This document shows, in pieces, positions 16,579-25,706 of a stretch of 64,000 bases of DNA. Below the pieces are notes generated by a model. The model ran no database searches. It saw only the letters and a list, made by a program, of their open reading frames with translations, and was not told the DNA's origin. Every line of letters begins with the position of its first letter. The stretch's first letter is position 1. The stretch spans positions 1,220,501 through 1,284,500 of the forward strand of contig NZ_JAJVCN010000004.1 of NCBI RefSeq assembly GCF_021390435.2. The letters are read 5' to 3'. Both the position numbers and the translations under genes were made by a program. Source of the stretch: Kibdelosporangium philippinense. GTDB taxonomy: Bacteria; Actinomycetota; Actinomycetes; Mycobacteriales; Pseudonocardiaceae.

Positions 16579-17586
16579 GTGACGGTCCGAGTAGGTGTCA
16601 ATGGCTTCGGCCGGATCGGCCGGAACTTCTGGCGCGCCGTTGAGGCGAGCGACCACGACATCGAGATTGTGGCGTTCAACGACCTGGGCGACGTTGCCAC
16701 CATGGCCCACCTTCTCAAGTACGACAGCATTCTCGGCCGCCTCCCGTACGAGGTGAGCGTGTCCGACGAGGGCATCGTCGTCGACGGTAAGACCATCAAG
16801 GCACTGGCCGAGCGCGACCCCGGCAAGCTGCCGTGGAAGGACCTCGGCGTCGACGTCGTGGTCGAGTCCACCGGCTTCTTCACCAACGCCGCCGACGCGC
16901 GCAAGCACGTCGACGAGGGTGGCGCCAAGAAGGTCATCATCTCCGCCCCGGCCAAGGGCGAGGACCTGACTGTCGTGCTCGGCGCGAACGAGGACAAGTA
17001 CGACGGCTCGCAGACCGTCATCTCCAACGCGTCCTGCACCACGAACTGCCTGGCCCCGCTGGCCAAGGTCCTGCACGACACCTTCACCGTCGAGCGTGGC
17101 CTGATGACCACCATCCACGCGTACACGCAGGACCAGAACCTGCAGGACGCGCCGCACAAGGACCTGCGCCGGGCCCGCGCTGCCGCGCTGAACGTCGTCC
17201 CGACGTCGACCGGTGCGGCCAAGGCCATCGGCCTGGTGCTGCCTGAGCTCAACGGCAAGCTGGACGGCTACGCGCTGCGCGTGCCGGTGCCGACCGGTTC
17301 GGCGACCGACCTGACGGTCACCGTCGGCCGCGACACCAGCGTCGACGAGGTCAACGCCGCGTTCAAGGCGGCCGCCGAGGGTGGCCTCAAGGGCATCCTG
17401 CGCTACAACACCGACCCGATCGTGTCGGCCGACATCGTCACCGACCCGGCGTCCTGCATCTACGACGCCCCGCTGACCAAGGTCATCGGCAACCAGGTCA
17501 AGGTCGTCGGCTGGTATGACAACGAGTGGGGTTACTCCAACCGCCTCGCCGACCTGGTCACCCTGGTCGCCTCGAAGATCGGCTGA
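16579..17586 (+). CDS. gap: Glyceraldehyde-3-phosphate dehydrogenase
   Basis: GAPDH oxidises glyceraldehyde 3-phosphate to 1,3-bisphosphoglycerate with NAD. The 335-residue protein has the NAD-binding motif VGVNGFGRIGRNFW at the N terminus, the catalytic cysteine in SNASCTTNC, and the HAYTQDQ and GYALRVPVPTGS motifs. The adenine-side residue pattern (FNDLGD) fits NAD specificity. The GTG at 16579 has AGAGG upstream; the open frame continues 33 codons further without homology. It heads the gap-pgk-tpiA glycolytic operon. Confidence 0.98.
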   Translation: MTVRVGVNGFGRIGRNFWRAVEASDHDIEIVAFNDLGDVATMAHLLKYDSILGRLPYEVSVSDEGIVVDGKTIKALAERDPGKLPWKDLGVDVVVESTGFFTNAADARKHVDEGGAKKVIISAPAKGEDLTVVLGANEDKYDGSQTVISNASCTTNCLAPLAKVLHDTFTVERGLMTTIHAYTQDQNLQDAPHKDLRRARAAALNVVPTSTGAAKAIGLVLPELNGKLDGYALRVPVPTGSATDLTVTVGRDTSVDEVNAAFKAAAEGGLKGILRYNTDPIVSADIVTDPASCIYDAPLTKVIGNQVKVVGWYDNEWGYSNRLADLVTLVASKIG

Positions 17587-17596
17587 AGTAGAGACC

Positions 17597-18793
17597 ATGA
17601 AGACCCTGGCAGATTTGCTGGCCGAGGGTGTGGCAGGTCGGCGCGTGCTCGTGCGCGCCGACCTGAACGTGCCCCTGGACGGCGAGACGATCACCGACGA
17701 CGGCCGTGTCCGTGCGTCGCTGCCCACCATCCAGCAGCTCACGGGTGCGGGCGCGCGGGTGGTCATCGCCGCGCACCTTGGCCGCCCCAAGGGCGCGCCG
17801 GACCCCAAGTTCTCGCTCAAACCGGTCGCCAAGCGGCTGGGTGAGCTGCTCGGCAAGGACGTCAAGCTCGCTGCCGACGTCTGCGGCGAGTCGGCGAAGT
17901 CCGTTGTGGACTCGCTGGCCGACGGTGATGTGGCGTTGCTGGAGAACATCCGCTTCGACGCGCGCGAGACCAGCAAGGACGAGGCCGAGCGTGGCGCGCT
18001 CGCCAGCGACCTGGCCGAGCTGTGCGACGTGTTCGTGTCCGACGGCTTCGGTGTCGTGCACCGCAAGCAGGCCTCGGTGTACGACGTGGCCAAGCAGCAG
18101 CCGTGCTATGCGGGCGGCCTGGTGCTGGACGAGGTCGAGGTGCTGCGCAAGCTCACCGAGGACCCGGCGCGGCCGTACGTCGTGGTGCTCGGCGGCGCGA
18201 AGGTCTCCGACAAGCTCGGCGTCATCGCGAACCTGCTGACCAAGGTCGACCGGCTGCTCATCGGCGGCGGCATGGCGTACACGTTCCTCAAGGCACAGGG
18301 CCACGAGGTCGGTCAGTCGCTGCTGCAGGAAGACCAGCTCGACCAGGTGCGCGGTTTCCTCGCCGAAGCCGAGAAGCGCGGCGTCGAGTTGCTGCTGCCG
18401 GTGGATGTGCTTGCCGCGACCGAGTTCGGGCCGGACGCGCCGTACGAGGTCGTCGCCGCGACCGAGATTCCGGCCGACCGCCAAGGCCTGGACATCGGCC
18501 CGAAGACGCGTGAGCTGTTCGCGTCCAAGCTCGCCGACGCGGCCACCGTGTTCTGGAACGGCCCGATGGGCGTGTTCGAGTTCGAGGCGTTCTCCGGCGG
18601 CACCCGTGCCGTGGCGCAGGCGCTGGTCGACAGCAAGGCGTTCAGCGTCGTCGGTGGCGGGGACTCCGCCGCGGCCGTACGCCAGCTCGGCCTGCCCGAG
18701 GACGGTTTCTCGCACATCTCGACCGGCGGCGGCGCGTCGCTGGAGTTCCTTGAGGGCAAAGAACTGCCCGGCGTCCAGGTTCTGGAGGACTGA
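17597..18793 (+). CDS. pgk: Phosphoglycerate kinase
   Basis: PGK transfers phosphate from 1,3-bisphosphoglycerate to ADP. The 398-residue protein shows the N-domain substrate motifs RVLVRADLNVPLD and AHLGRPKG, ENIRFDARE, the hinge and ADP site (VVLGGAKVSDKLGVI), WNGPMGVFEF and the C-terminal VVGGGDSAAAV and ISTGGGASLEFLEG. All are complete. It begins 10 bp after gap and ends 6 bp before tpiA. Confidence 0.98.
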   Translation: MKTLADLLAEGVAGRRVLVRADLNVPLDGETITDDGRVRASLPTIQQLTGAGARVVIAAHLGRPKGAPDPKFSLKPVAKRLGELLGKDVKLAADVCGESAKSVVDSLADGDVALLENIRFDARETSKDEAERGALASDLAELCDVFVSDGFGVVHRKQASVYDVAKQQPCYAGGLVLDEVEVLRKLTEDPARPYVVVLGGAKVSDKLGVIANLLTKVDRLLIGGGMAYTFLKAQGHEVGQSLLQEDQLDQVRGFLAEAEKRGVELLLPVDVLAATEFGPDAPYEVVAATEIPADRQGLDIGPKTRELFASKLADAATVFWNGPMGVFEFEAFSGGTRAVAQALVDSKAFSVVGGGDSAAAVRQLGLPEDGFSHISTGGGASLEFLEGKELPGVQVLED

Positions 18794-18799
18794 CCCGAC

Positions 18800-19585
18800 A
18801 TGGCTCGCACGCCGCTGATCGCCGGCAACTGGAAGATGAACCTCAACCACCTCGAGGCCATCGCACTGGTGCAGAAGATCGCGTTCTCACTGCCGGAGAA
18901 GTACTACGCGAAGGTGGAGGTCGCGGTCCTGCCGCCGTTCACCGCGATCCGCGCCGTGCAGAACGTGATCGAGGGCGACAAGCTCCAGATCAAGCACGGG
19001 GCGCAGGACCTCGCCCCGCACGACTCGGGTGCGTACACCGGCGACATCTCCGGCCCGATGCTGGCCAAGCTCGGCTGTCAGTACGTCGTGGTCGGGCACT
19101 CCGAGCGTCGCGAGTACCACGAGGAAAGCGACGAGCTGATCAACAAGAAGGTCAAGCAGGCCCTCAAGCACGGCATCACGCCGATCCTGTGCGTCGGCGA
19201 GAAGCTCGAGGTGCGGGAAGCCGCCGGGCACGTGAACCACTGCAACTTGCAGCTCGTCGCCGGTCTCAAGGGCCTCAAGCCCGAGCAGGTCGAGAAGATC
19301 GTCATCGCCTACGAGCCCGTGTGGGCGATCGGCACCGGCAAGGTCGCCACCCCGGCGGACGCGCAGGAAGTCTGCGGCGGGCTGCGCAAACAGCTCGAGG
19401 AGAAGTACGGCTCCGAGGTCGCGACCAAGGTGCGCGTGCTCTACGGCGGGTCGGTGAAGTCCAGCAACGTCTCCGACCTGATGGCCCAGCCGGATGTCGA
19501 CGGCGCGTTGGTCGGCGGCGCGAGCCTGGACGGCGAGGAGTTCACCAAGCTCTCCGCGATGGCGGCTGGCGGTCCGTTCGTCTGA
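18800..19585 (+). CDS. tpiA: Triosephosphate isomerase
   Basis: TIM interconverts DHAP and GAP. The 261-residue protein has the substrate Lys in GNWKMN (12-14), catalytic His in VVGHSERREY, catalytic Glu in IAYEPVWAIGTGKVATP, and the phosphate-binding YGGSVK and GALVGGASLD motifs. The length is normal for actinobacterial enzymes. It is the third gene of the glycolytic operon, 6 bp after pgk. Confidence 0.98.
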   Translation: MARTPLIAGNWKMNLNHLEAIALVQKIAFSLPEKYYAKVEVAVLPPFTAIRAVQNVIEGDKLQIKHGAQDLAPHDSGAYTGDISGPMLAKLGCQYVVVGHSERREYHEESDELINKKVKQALKHGITPILCVGEKLEVREAAGHVNHCNLQLVAGLKGLKPEQVEKIVIAYEPVWAIGTGKVATPADAQEVCGGLRKQLEEKYGSEVATKVRVLYGGSVKSSNVSDLMAQPDVDGALVGGASLDGEEFTKLSAMAAGGPFV

Positions 19586-19723
19586 TGTTCGCCTCATCGG
19601 GGAACTGAACCGCTGGGCTGAATGTTTACGTAACACAAGCGTTGGGTCTTTACACGGCCCGTGGTCAAAGCGGGACACGTACGAGGTAATCTGTGATTCC
19701 TGCCGTGCGACAGCGAGGATGAA

Positions 19724-19957
19724 ATGGAACTGGCTCTGCAAATCGGTTTGATCGCCACGAGCGTGCTGTTGATCCTCTTGGTGCTGCTGCACCGCGGCCG
19801 TGGCGGTGGTCTTTCGTCGCTCTTCGGTGGCGGGATGCAGTCGAGCCTTTCTGGGTCGAGTGTGGTGGAGAAGAACCTCGACCGCGCGACCCTGGTGGTC
19901 GGAATCATCTGGCTGATCTGCATCATCGGGCTCGGGTTGCTGATCAAGATCGCGTGA
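19724..19957 (+). CDS. secG: Preprotein translocase subunit SecG
   Basis: This 77-residue protein has two transmembrane helices (about 3-22 and 54-75) linked by a Gly/Ser-rich loop with the conserved RGRGGGLSSLFGG motif. SecG assists SecYEG during protein export. Position right after tpiA is conserved in actinobacteria. The 138-bp gap before it may hold its own promoter (a GGTAATCT -10-like element near 19687). Confidence 0.95.
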   Translation: MELALQIGLIATSVLLILLVLLHRGRGGGLSSLFGGGMQSSLSGSSVVEKNLDRATLVVGIIWLICIIGLGLLIKIA

Positions 19958-20038
19958 GTGCCCGTGCGCTGGGGACGTTCGAGTGTTCACCGATCAACCA
20001 TTGCGGGATTGCCGTGTGTGATGGGGGTGTGAGGGCCG

Positions 20039-20380
20039 ATGGCTGGTGGTAACGCGATTCGGGGTACCCGGGTCGGTGCTGGACCGATGGGTGAGTCGGA
20101 GCGCGGTGAGTCCGCTCCGCGTCGCCGAGTGTCCTACTGGTGTGCGAACGGGCACGAGTCCCGTCCGTCGTTCGCGGTCGACGCGGAAGAGCCGGAGTCG
20201 TGGGACTGCCCACGCTGTGGCCTGCCGGGTGGGCGCGACCAGCAAGCGCCGCCGAACGCACCCCGGAACGAGCCGTACAAAACTCACCTCGCGTACGTGA
20301 AGGAGCGCAGGTCGGACGCGGACGGCGAGGCGATCCTCGCCGAGGCGCTGGCCAAGCTCCGCGCGCAGCGCGAAGGCTGA
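20039..20380 (+). CDS. rbpA: RNA polymerase-binding protein RbpA
   Basis: RbpA binds the RNA polymerase sigma subunit and stabilises the open complex; it is essential in mycobacteria and supports rifampicin tolerance in Streptomyces. The 113-residue protein starts MAGGNAIRGTRVGAGPMGE, diagnostic for the family. Its zinc-like core has YWCANGH and WDCPRCGLPGG, and the C-terminal sigma-interaction region ends AKLRAQREG. A strong terminator follows at once. Confidence 0.96.
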   Translation: MAGGNAIRGTRVGAGPMGESERGESAPRRRVSYWCANGHESRPSFAVDAEEPESWDCPRCGLPGGRDQQAPPNAPRNEPYKTHLAYVKERRSDADGEAILAEALAKLRAQREG

Positions 20381-20395
20381 GCCCAGATACTCAAC

Positions 20396-20434
20396 AACCC
20401 TCGTAAGTGCCGCTCCGGCACCTACGAGGGTTTT
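20396..20434 (+). terminator. Rho-independent terminator after rbpA
   Basis: The stem pairs AACCCTCGTA and GTGCCG with CGGCACC and TACGAGGGTT around a CTCC-type loop, followed by TTTT. It separates the rbpA transcript from the convergent histidine-kinase gene and probably works in both directions. Confidence 0.9.
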
Positions 20435-20449
20435 GAGCTGTCTGAAGCC

Positions 20450-21661
20450 TCAGCTGGTCTCGGTCGGGTAGGTCACGCAGACCCGGAAACCACCGTCCGG
20501 CGTGTGCCCGGCGTGGAACGTACCGCCGAGTAGGACCGCCCGCTCCCGCACGCCGAGCAACCCGTGCCCGCCGGACGGCAGCCGCCCGGAGTGCGCCATT
20601 TCGGGGTTCGCCTGGTCGTTGACCACTTCGACGATCAACGCTGATCCGCACGGGAACAGCCGGATGACTGCCTTGGCACCTGGCGAGTGCTTGTGGATGT
20701 TGGTCAGCGATTCCTGCACGGTCCGGTAGGCGGCGCGCGACACCGCGGGCGGCACCGAGTCGGGGACGACCTGTTCGGCCAGTTCCACCGGCACCTCCGA
20801 GTTGCGCAGCAACTGCGGCAGCTCCTCGAGACCGGGATGCACGCCGTCGTCGAACGTGCCCGATCTCAGCACCCCGACCAGGTCACGCAGTTCGTCGAGC
20901 GTGCGTTTGCTCAACTGTCTGATGGTGTTGGCGCCCTGCCGTGACTCCTCGTCGTGCGCGGAGACCGCGAGCGCACCCGCCTGCATGGCGATCAAGGTGA
21001 CCTGGTGGGACACCACATCGTGCATCTCACGGGCCAGACTGGCCCGTTCGGCGGCGCGGATGGTCTGCTCGTGCAGGTGGCGTTCGCGTTCGCGGCTTTC
21101 GGCCAGGTCGGCGAGCCGGTCGGAGAGCTGCTTACGCAGGGCCATAAGCAGTCCGAGCGCGATCGGCATCGCGGCGACCAGCACGCCGTACAGGCCGTTG
21201 AGGACGTGTTTGCGCCAGCTCAGTTCGACGAATTCGCTCAGCGGCCAGCGCACGTACCGGGCCATCCAGACCAGGACGCCAGCGGCCATCGTCTGCCACA
21301 TCCACAGCTTGCGTCTGGCCAGCGTGCACAACGCGATCATCGCCGCGATCTGCGCCCAGCCCGCGAGGAAACCCGGAATGGTGATCAGGACGGCGAGGAA
21401 GGGGAACCGTCTGCGCAGCACCATGGCGGTGCACGCGACGCCGGACAGGACGATCGAGTAGGGCTGGGCTTTGGTGGGGATCACCAGCCACACGTCGGCC
21501 ACCGCGACGATCACCGCGAGTGCGTCCAACGCGAGATTTCTGGCGACCGGGTGGCGGTGGAGCTGTTTGAGCCGGTCAAGGCTGGCGTATGGATTTCGGG
21601 CGCGCGTGACCTGGTGGGTCACTTCCCCCGCATGCCCGGTTGTCAAAGTGTGGGTGACCAC
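20450..21661 (-). CDS. NarL/DesK-type sensor histidine kinase (orphan)
   Basis: The protein has an N-terminal membrane region with about four to five helices (roughly residues 40-170), a cytoplasmic coiled-coil segment, a HisKA_3 dimerisation/phosphoacceptor motif (REMHDVVSHQV, His near 260) and a HATPase_c domain (ESLTNIHKHSPGAKAVI; GGHGLLGVRERAVLLGG). The GTG at 21661 follows AAGGGG and gives 403 residues; the frame stays open to 21826, so a longer protein is possible. No response regulator gene is adjacent, so its partner is elsewhere. The stop lies 16 bp from the rbpA terminator. Confidence 0.85.
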   Translation of the reverse strand: MVTHTLTTGHAGEVTHQVTRARNPYASLDRLKQLHRHPVARNLALDALAVIVAVADVWLVIPTKAQPYSIVLSGVACTAMVLRRRFPFLAVLITIPGFLAGWAQIAAMIALCTLARRKLWMWQTMAAGVLVWMARYVRWPLSEFVELSWRKHVLNGLYGVLVAAMPIALGLLMALRKQLSDRLADLAESRERERHLHEQTIRAAERASLAREMHDVVSHQVTLIAMQAGALAVSAHDEESRQGANTIRQLSKRTLDELRDLVGVLRSGTFDDGVHPGLEELPQLLRNSEVPVELAEQVVPDSVPPAVSRAAYRTVQESLTNIHKHSPGAKAVIRLFPCGSALIVEVVNDQANPEMAHSGRLPSGGHGLLGVRERAVLLGGTFHAGHTPDGGFRVCVTYPTETS

Positions 21662-21922
21662 CGTGGAACCCCTTGGTTTGGCCTGCGTGTCCTCATGGAT
21701 CGGCAATGGGCTTTCCCCGGTCGCCGCTGACCGCTTGGGGTAGCCATCTCCTCGCTGCCGGGGAACATCGCTCGGGCTTGTGGCCCCGCCATGCTCCTCG
21801 GCCGGCCGGTGTCTTTGTCGTGGCATTGGCTCGGCCTCTCTGACGAAAGGGAGAGGGGTGTTCGCCCTTCGTCACCCTCTTAAGACAGTCCGATCCTCGA
21901 ACGCGGACGCCCGGTCGGCAAG

Positions 21923-21942
21923 GAATGTGCGAACGCACATTC
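21923..21942. promoter_or_regulatory. Perfect 9-bp inverted repeat, likely operator
   Basis: GAATGTGCG and CGCACATTC flank a central AA. The loop is too short for an RNA hairpin, so a dimeric DNA-binding protein is more plausible. The CGAAC-N4-ATTC arrangement weakly recalls the actinobacterial LexA box but fails on the second half. It lies 262 bp before the kinase start. Confidence 0.5.
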
Positions 21943-22119
21943 TCTATGGACGAACGTCGGTAGCGCGCCGCGTGCAACGTGTGCCGCGTCTCACCCGTTC
22001 GTACCCGGCCGGGCCTCCATTGCTGCATCTGCAATCGATCGCTGGCAATGCCGCGGGTGACCGGTTCGCGGCAGTGTGGTCGACGGGAACGCTGTCACGA
22101 AAGCGCCCATGCAACGGAC

Positions 22120-22176
22120 GTATCTGATATCGGATGTAGGACCCTGATTTTCATATCGGATATTGGATATAGGACG
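22120..22176. repeat. Dispersed AT-rich palindromic words (two copies)
   Basis: The first copy reads GTATCTGATATCGGATGTAGG; the second has CATATCGGATATTGG followed by ATATAGGAC. Both share the TATCGGAT core and the ATATAGGA module with copies near 13.7-14.3 kb and 57.4 kb. Confidence 0.8.
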
Positions 22177-22502
22177 CTGTCGGGTAAGCGGCCGCGTTCA
22201 GGTTCCCTCGGGGCGTGGTGCGCGCGGGCGCTGCTGAGGCTGCCCCGCCGGGGACGACGGCCGCCGTCCCCGCACATGGGCCAAGCTGACCGGTGCCGGG
22301 ACCGCATGCCCGCGCGGGCGCCAATGAGGCCGCCGCGCCGGTGACCGCATGTCTGGCTCCACCGACGACCGCATCCCGCTCAGCCGACGACCGCATCCCG
22401 CACTTGTGCGTTGCCAGGGCCGCTCGCTAGGGCCCGCTGCGCAGGTGAGCATCCCGCTTGTGTCTCTGCTGTGCCCGCGCACTTGCGGCCCTCTCGGATC
22501 CT

Positions 22503-22535
22503 CTTTCGTATCCGCTATTTCGTATCTGATGTTTG
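22503..22535. repeat. Dispersed AT-rich palindromic word
   Basis: It contains TTTCGTATCCGC followed by TATTTCGTATCTGATG. The TTTCGTATC module is shared with the copies at 35363-35380, 36976-36990 (reverse) and 58211-58245 (reverse). Confidence 0.75.
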
Positions 22536-22627
22536 ATTCATGGGCGTTGGGTGCCTGGAATGTCGCCCAAAGTACGACTCGTCGTCATCCTTCGAACCGA
22601 TGTCAGTGAACGATCAGGACAGGGAGC

Positions 22628-24358
22628 ATGGGCAGCGTGCGGACGTTGCTGGGGTATGCGAAAAGCCATTGGATAGCGCTGACCGTCGGTCTGGTGATCG
22701 CGTTGGCGTCGGCGGCGGCGAATCTGGCGCAGCCGTTGGCGACGAAAACGGTCGTCGACGCGCTCGCGGACGGTTCGTCGCTGACGAGGCCTGTGCTGCT
22801 GTTGGCGATTTTGGTCGTCGTCGGATCATTGCTCGCGGGTTTGTACACGTACCTTCTCGATCGGACCGCCGAGAAGGTTGTGTTCTCGGTGCGCAAACAG
22901 TTGATCGGCCGGTTGCTGCGGTTGCGCGTTCCGGAGCTCGACCGATCAGCGCCGGGTGATCTGACCGCGAGGGTGACCTCGGACAGCACGTTGCTGCAGA
23001 GTGCGACCACCCAGTCGTTGATCAGCATCGTCAAGGGCGCGGCCGGTGGCATTGGTGCGGTCATCGTCATGTTCACGCTGGACGCCCGGTTGTCGGGTCT
23101 GACGTTGGGCGCGCTTGGGCTGGTCGGTGTGGTTATCGGGCTGTTGCTGCCGAAGATCCGGCGGGTGATCACCAAGGCGCAGGAGGCGGTCGGCGAGGTT
23201 GGCGCTGGTCTTGATCGCGCGTTGGGGGCGGCGCGGACGGTCAAGGCGAGTGGGGCGGAGGCCAGGGAAGAGGCCGCGGTCACCGAGGCGGCGCACAAGG
23301 CGATGCAGGCCGGGTACGCGGGCGCCAAATTCAACGCGCTGGTCGGCGGCATCATGAACCTGGCGTTCTCGGTGCCGTTCCTGATCGTCCTCGGTGCGGG
23401 TGGGGCGTGGGTGGCGACCGGTTCGATCGAGCTGTCGACGTTGATCGCCTTCCTGCTCACCATCTTCTACATGACCGAACCGCTGTCGGAGCTGGTCTCC
23501 GGGTTTTCCACGCTTCAGCAGGGTCTCGGCGCGGTGAAGCGGATCCGGGAAGTCGAAGAGCTGGCCATCGAGACCGACGTCGACAAAGCGGTCGAGACGG
23601 TCGGCGGCGAAGCGCCGGGCATCGCGCTGCACGGGGTCAAGTTTCAGTACGCGGGCAGGTCAGCCGCGCTCGACGGTGTCTCGTTCGAGGCACCGGCCGG
23701 TGGGCGGACGGCGATCGTCGGTCCGTCCGGAGCGGGCAAGACCACGTTGTTCGCGTTGCTTCAGCGCTTCTACGAGCCGGAAAGCGGCTTGATCAAGGTC
23801 GATGGCGTCGACATCGCCAAAATGACGCGCGCCGAAGTGCGTCGGCGGATCGGTTACGTCGAGCAAGACGCGCCTGCGTTGTCCGGCACGCTCGAGAGCA
23901 ACCTTCGTTATGCGGCTCCTGACGCGACTGACGACGACCTCAACGAGGTGCTGCACGCGACGCGACTGACGGACCTTGTCGAGCGGTTGCCTGACGGTCT
24001 GAACACAATGGTCGGCACGCGCGGTGTCGCGTTGTCCGGTGGTGAACGACAGCGGCTCGCGATCGCGCGCGCGTTGCTGCGGCGACCGCAGGTGCTGTTG
24101 ATGGACGAAGCAACGTCGCAACTTGACGCGCGGAACGAAGTCGCGCTGCGTGAGGCGGTCGACCAGGCGGCTGAGCGGTGCACGGTGTTGCTCATCGCGC
24201 ACCGATTGTCGACGGTCGTGTCCGCGGACCAGATCGTCGTTCTTGAACGCGGGCGGGTCGTTGCCACTGGCACACATGACCAGTTGCTCGACGCGTCGCC
24301 GTTGTATCGGGAGTTGGCGGCATCACAGCTCCTTCTTCCGGAGGCTGTTGAACAATGA
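22628..24358 (+). CDS. ABC exporter (fused permease/ATPase half-transporter)
   Basis: The 576-residue half-transporter has an N-terminal six-helix exporter domain (about 10-310) and a C-terminal ATPase with Walker A GPSGAGKTT, Q-loop GYVEQDAPALS, signature LSGGERQR, Walker B VLLMDEATSQLD and H-loop LIAHRLST. All catalytic motifs are intact, so it can work as a homodimeric exporter of lipids, drugs or peptides; the substrate is unknown. It is followed 4 bp later by pabB, possibly co-transcribed. Confidence 0.92.
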   Translation: MGSVRTLLGYAKSHWIALTVGLVIALASAAANLAQPLATKTVVDALADGSSLTRPVLLLAILVVVGSLLAGLYTYLLDRTAEKVVFSVRKQLIGRLLRLRVPELDRSAPGDLTARVTSDSTLLQSATTQSLISIVKGAAGGIGAVIVMFTLDARLSGLTLGALGLVGVVIGLLLPKIRRVITKAQEAVGEVGAGLDRALGAARTVKASGAEAREEAAVTEAAHKAMQAGYAGAKFNALVGGIMNLAFSVPFLIVLGAGGAWVATGSIELSTLIAFLLTIFYMTEPLSELVSGFSTLQQGLGAVKRIREVEELAIETDVDKAVETVGGEAPGIALHGVKFQYAGRSAALDGVSFEAPAGGRTAIVGPSGAGKTTLFALLQRFYEPESGLIKVDGVDIAKMTRAEVRRRIGYVEQDAPALSGTLESNLRYAAPDATDDDLNEVLHATRLTDLVERLPDGLNTMVGTRGVALSGGERQRLAIARALLRRPQVLLMDEATSQLDARNEVALREAVDQAAERCTVLLIAHRLSTVVSADQIVVLERGRVVATGTHDQLLDASPLYRELAASQLLLPEAVEQ

Positions 24359-24362
24359 CCGG

Positions 24363-25706
24363 GTGAACATCGCGGTAACCGAGGTCCAGGTCATCCGCCT
24401 CGGTTCCGCGGTTCCCGCCGAGGCGGCGTTCGACGCGTTGTACCGAGACGCGCCCTACGCGTTCTGGCTGGACTCGGCGTCGGGCGCGCGGTTCTCGTTC
24501 ATGGGCGCCGCCAGCCGCGTGATGCGAGCGTGGCCGGATCGCATCGAGTTCGACGGCGAAGTGCTTCAGCCGGGGGTCTTCGCCTGGCTGGCCGACGCGT
24601 TGACCGAACGGGTCGAGGTTCCGGACGTGCCGTTCGGTCTCACTCTCGGGTGGGTCGGCTACCTCGGTTACGAGCTGAAGGCCGAGTGCGGCGGCGCGCG
24701 GGTGTACGAGTCTGTCGACCCGGACGCGGTCCTGATGTACGTCGACCGCACGATCGTCTTCGAACAGGACGAGACCTATCTGGTCTCGACCGACCGCGAC
24801 TGGATCACTGAGACTGCTGCGTTGCTCGCGGCGCTGCCGGAGCCCGAGCCGGTTCGCCCAGTGGTCGCGACGCAGGTCCGGGCCAGGCACAGCCGAGACA
24901 AGTACCTCAAGATGATCGAGGCCTGCCAGGAAGCCATTCGAGGCGGAGAAAGCTACGAAGTCTGCCTGACCAACATGGTGTCCGCGCAGGCAGACATCGA
25001 TCCCTGGAACGCGTATCGCTTGCTGCGCAAGCACAGTCCCGCGCCCTACGGCGCGTATCTGAGGCTGGGGGACATCGCTGTCTTGAGCTCGTCGCCCGAA
25101 CGGTTCCTGCAAATTCTGTCCGACGGGACCGTTGAATCACAGCCTATCAAGGGTACCCGGCCGCGCGGCGCTACGCAGGCCGAGGATTTGGTGCTACGCA
25201 AGGATTTGGCGACCAACGAGAAGGACCGCGCGGAGAACCTGATGATCGTCGACCTGGTCCGCAACGACCTCGGCAGGCACGCGGTCGTCGGATCCGTTGA
25301 GGTGCCTGCGATCTTCCAGGTTGAGACGTACGCGACCGTGCATCAGCTCGTCAGCACGATCCGCGCCAGGCTCCGGCCGGACGTTTCACCCGTCCACTGT
25401 GTGCAGTCGGCGTTTCCTGGCGGGTCGATGACCGGCGCGCCGAAGATCCGGACGATGGAGATCATTGACGAGCTGGAGGAAGGCCCGCGCGGGGTGTATT
25501 CGGGTGTGCTCGGGTACTTCTCGATGACCGGCCACATTGATCTGTCCATTGTGATCCGGACTTTGGTTGTGCGGCAAGGAGAAGTGAGCTTCGGAGTGGG
25601 CGGGGCGATCATCGATCCGTCGGAACCCGGCGCCGAGTTCGACGAGACCGTCGTGAAAGCCACGGCGATGCTGCGCGTCCTCGGCGCCGAATTCCCTATG
25701 GACTAA
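24363..25706 (+). CDS. pabB: Aminodeoxychorismate synthase component I (PabB type)
   Basis: The 447-residue chorismate-utilising enzyme carries PIKGTRPRG, in which Lys replaces the Ala of anthranilate synthase (PIAGTR). That Lys forms the covalent intermediate of PabB. Other motifs are DLVRNDLGR, FPGGSMTGAPK and GPRGVYSGVLGY. It makes 4-amino-4-deoxychorismate for folate or for p-aminobenzoate-derived metabolites. The GTG at 24363 lies 4 bp after the ABC gene. No PabA glutaminase is fused or adjacent, so amidotransferase supply is elsewhere. Its stop overlaps the convergent HAF-repeat gene by 4 bp. Confidence 0.88.
   Translation: MNIAVTEVQVIRLGSAVPAEAAFDALYRDAPYAFWLDSASGARFSFMGAASRVMRAWPDRIEFDGEVLQPGVFAWLADALTERVEVPDVPFGLTLGWVGYLGYELKAECGGARVYESVDPDAVLMYVDRTIVFEQDETYLVSTDRDWITETAALLAALPEPEPVRPVVATQVRARHSRDKYLKMIEACQEAIRGGESYEVCLTNMVSAQADIDPWNAYRLLRKHSPAPYGAYLRLGDIAVLSSSPERFLQILSDGTVESQPIKGTRPRGATQAEDLVLRKDLATNEKDRAENLMIVDLVRNDLGRHAVVGSVEVPAIFQVETYATVHQLVSTIRARLRPDVSPVHCVQSAFPGGSMTGAPKIRTMEIIDELEEGPRGVYSGVLGYFSMTGHIDLSIVIRTLVVRQGEVSFGVGGAIIDPSEPGAEFDETVVKATAMLRVLGAEFPMD

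Larger units (their letters stand above)
21662..22627. other. Long intergenic region between kinase and ABC exporter
   Basis: About 965 bases hold no convincing gene. They contain the palindrome at 21923-21942, dispersed AT-rich words at 22120-22176 and 22503-22535, and a direct repeat CCGACGACCGCATCCCGC near 22360 and 22383. Promoters for both divergent genes must lie here. Confidence 0.55.

Noticed and set aside
21923..21942. LexA/SOS box
   Set aside because: Only one half fits CGAAC; the other is ATTC instead of GTTCG, and neither neighbour is an SOS gene.
22198..22482. 94-codon minus-strand frame in the kinase/ABC gap
   Set aside because: Arg/Pro-rich text, no RBS and a direct repeat inside; judged non-coding.
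24363..25706. Anthranilate synthase (trpE)
   Set aside because: PIKGT rather than PIAGT places the enzyme with aminodeoxychorismate synthases.
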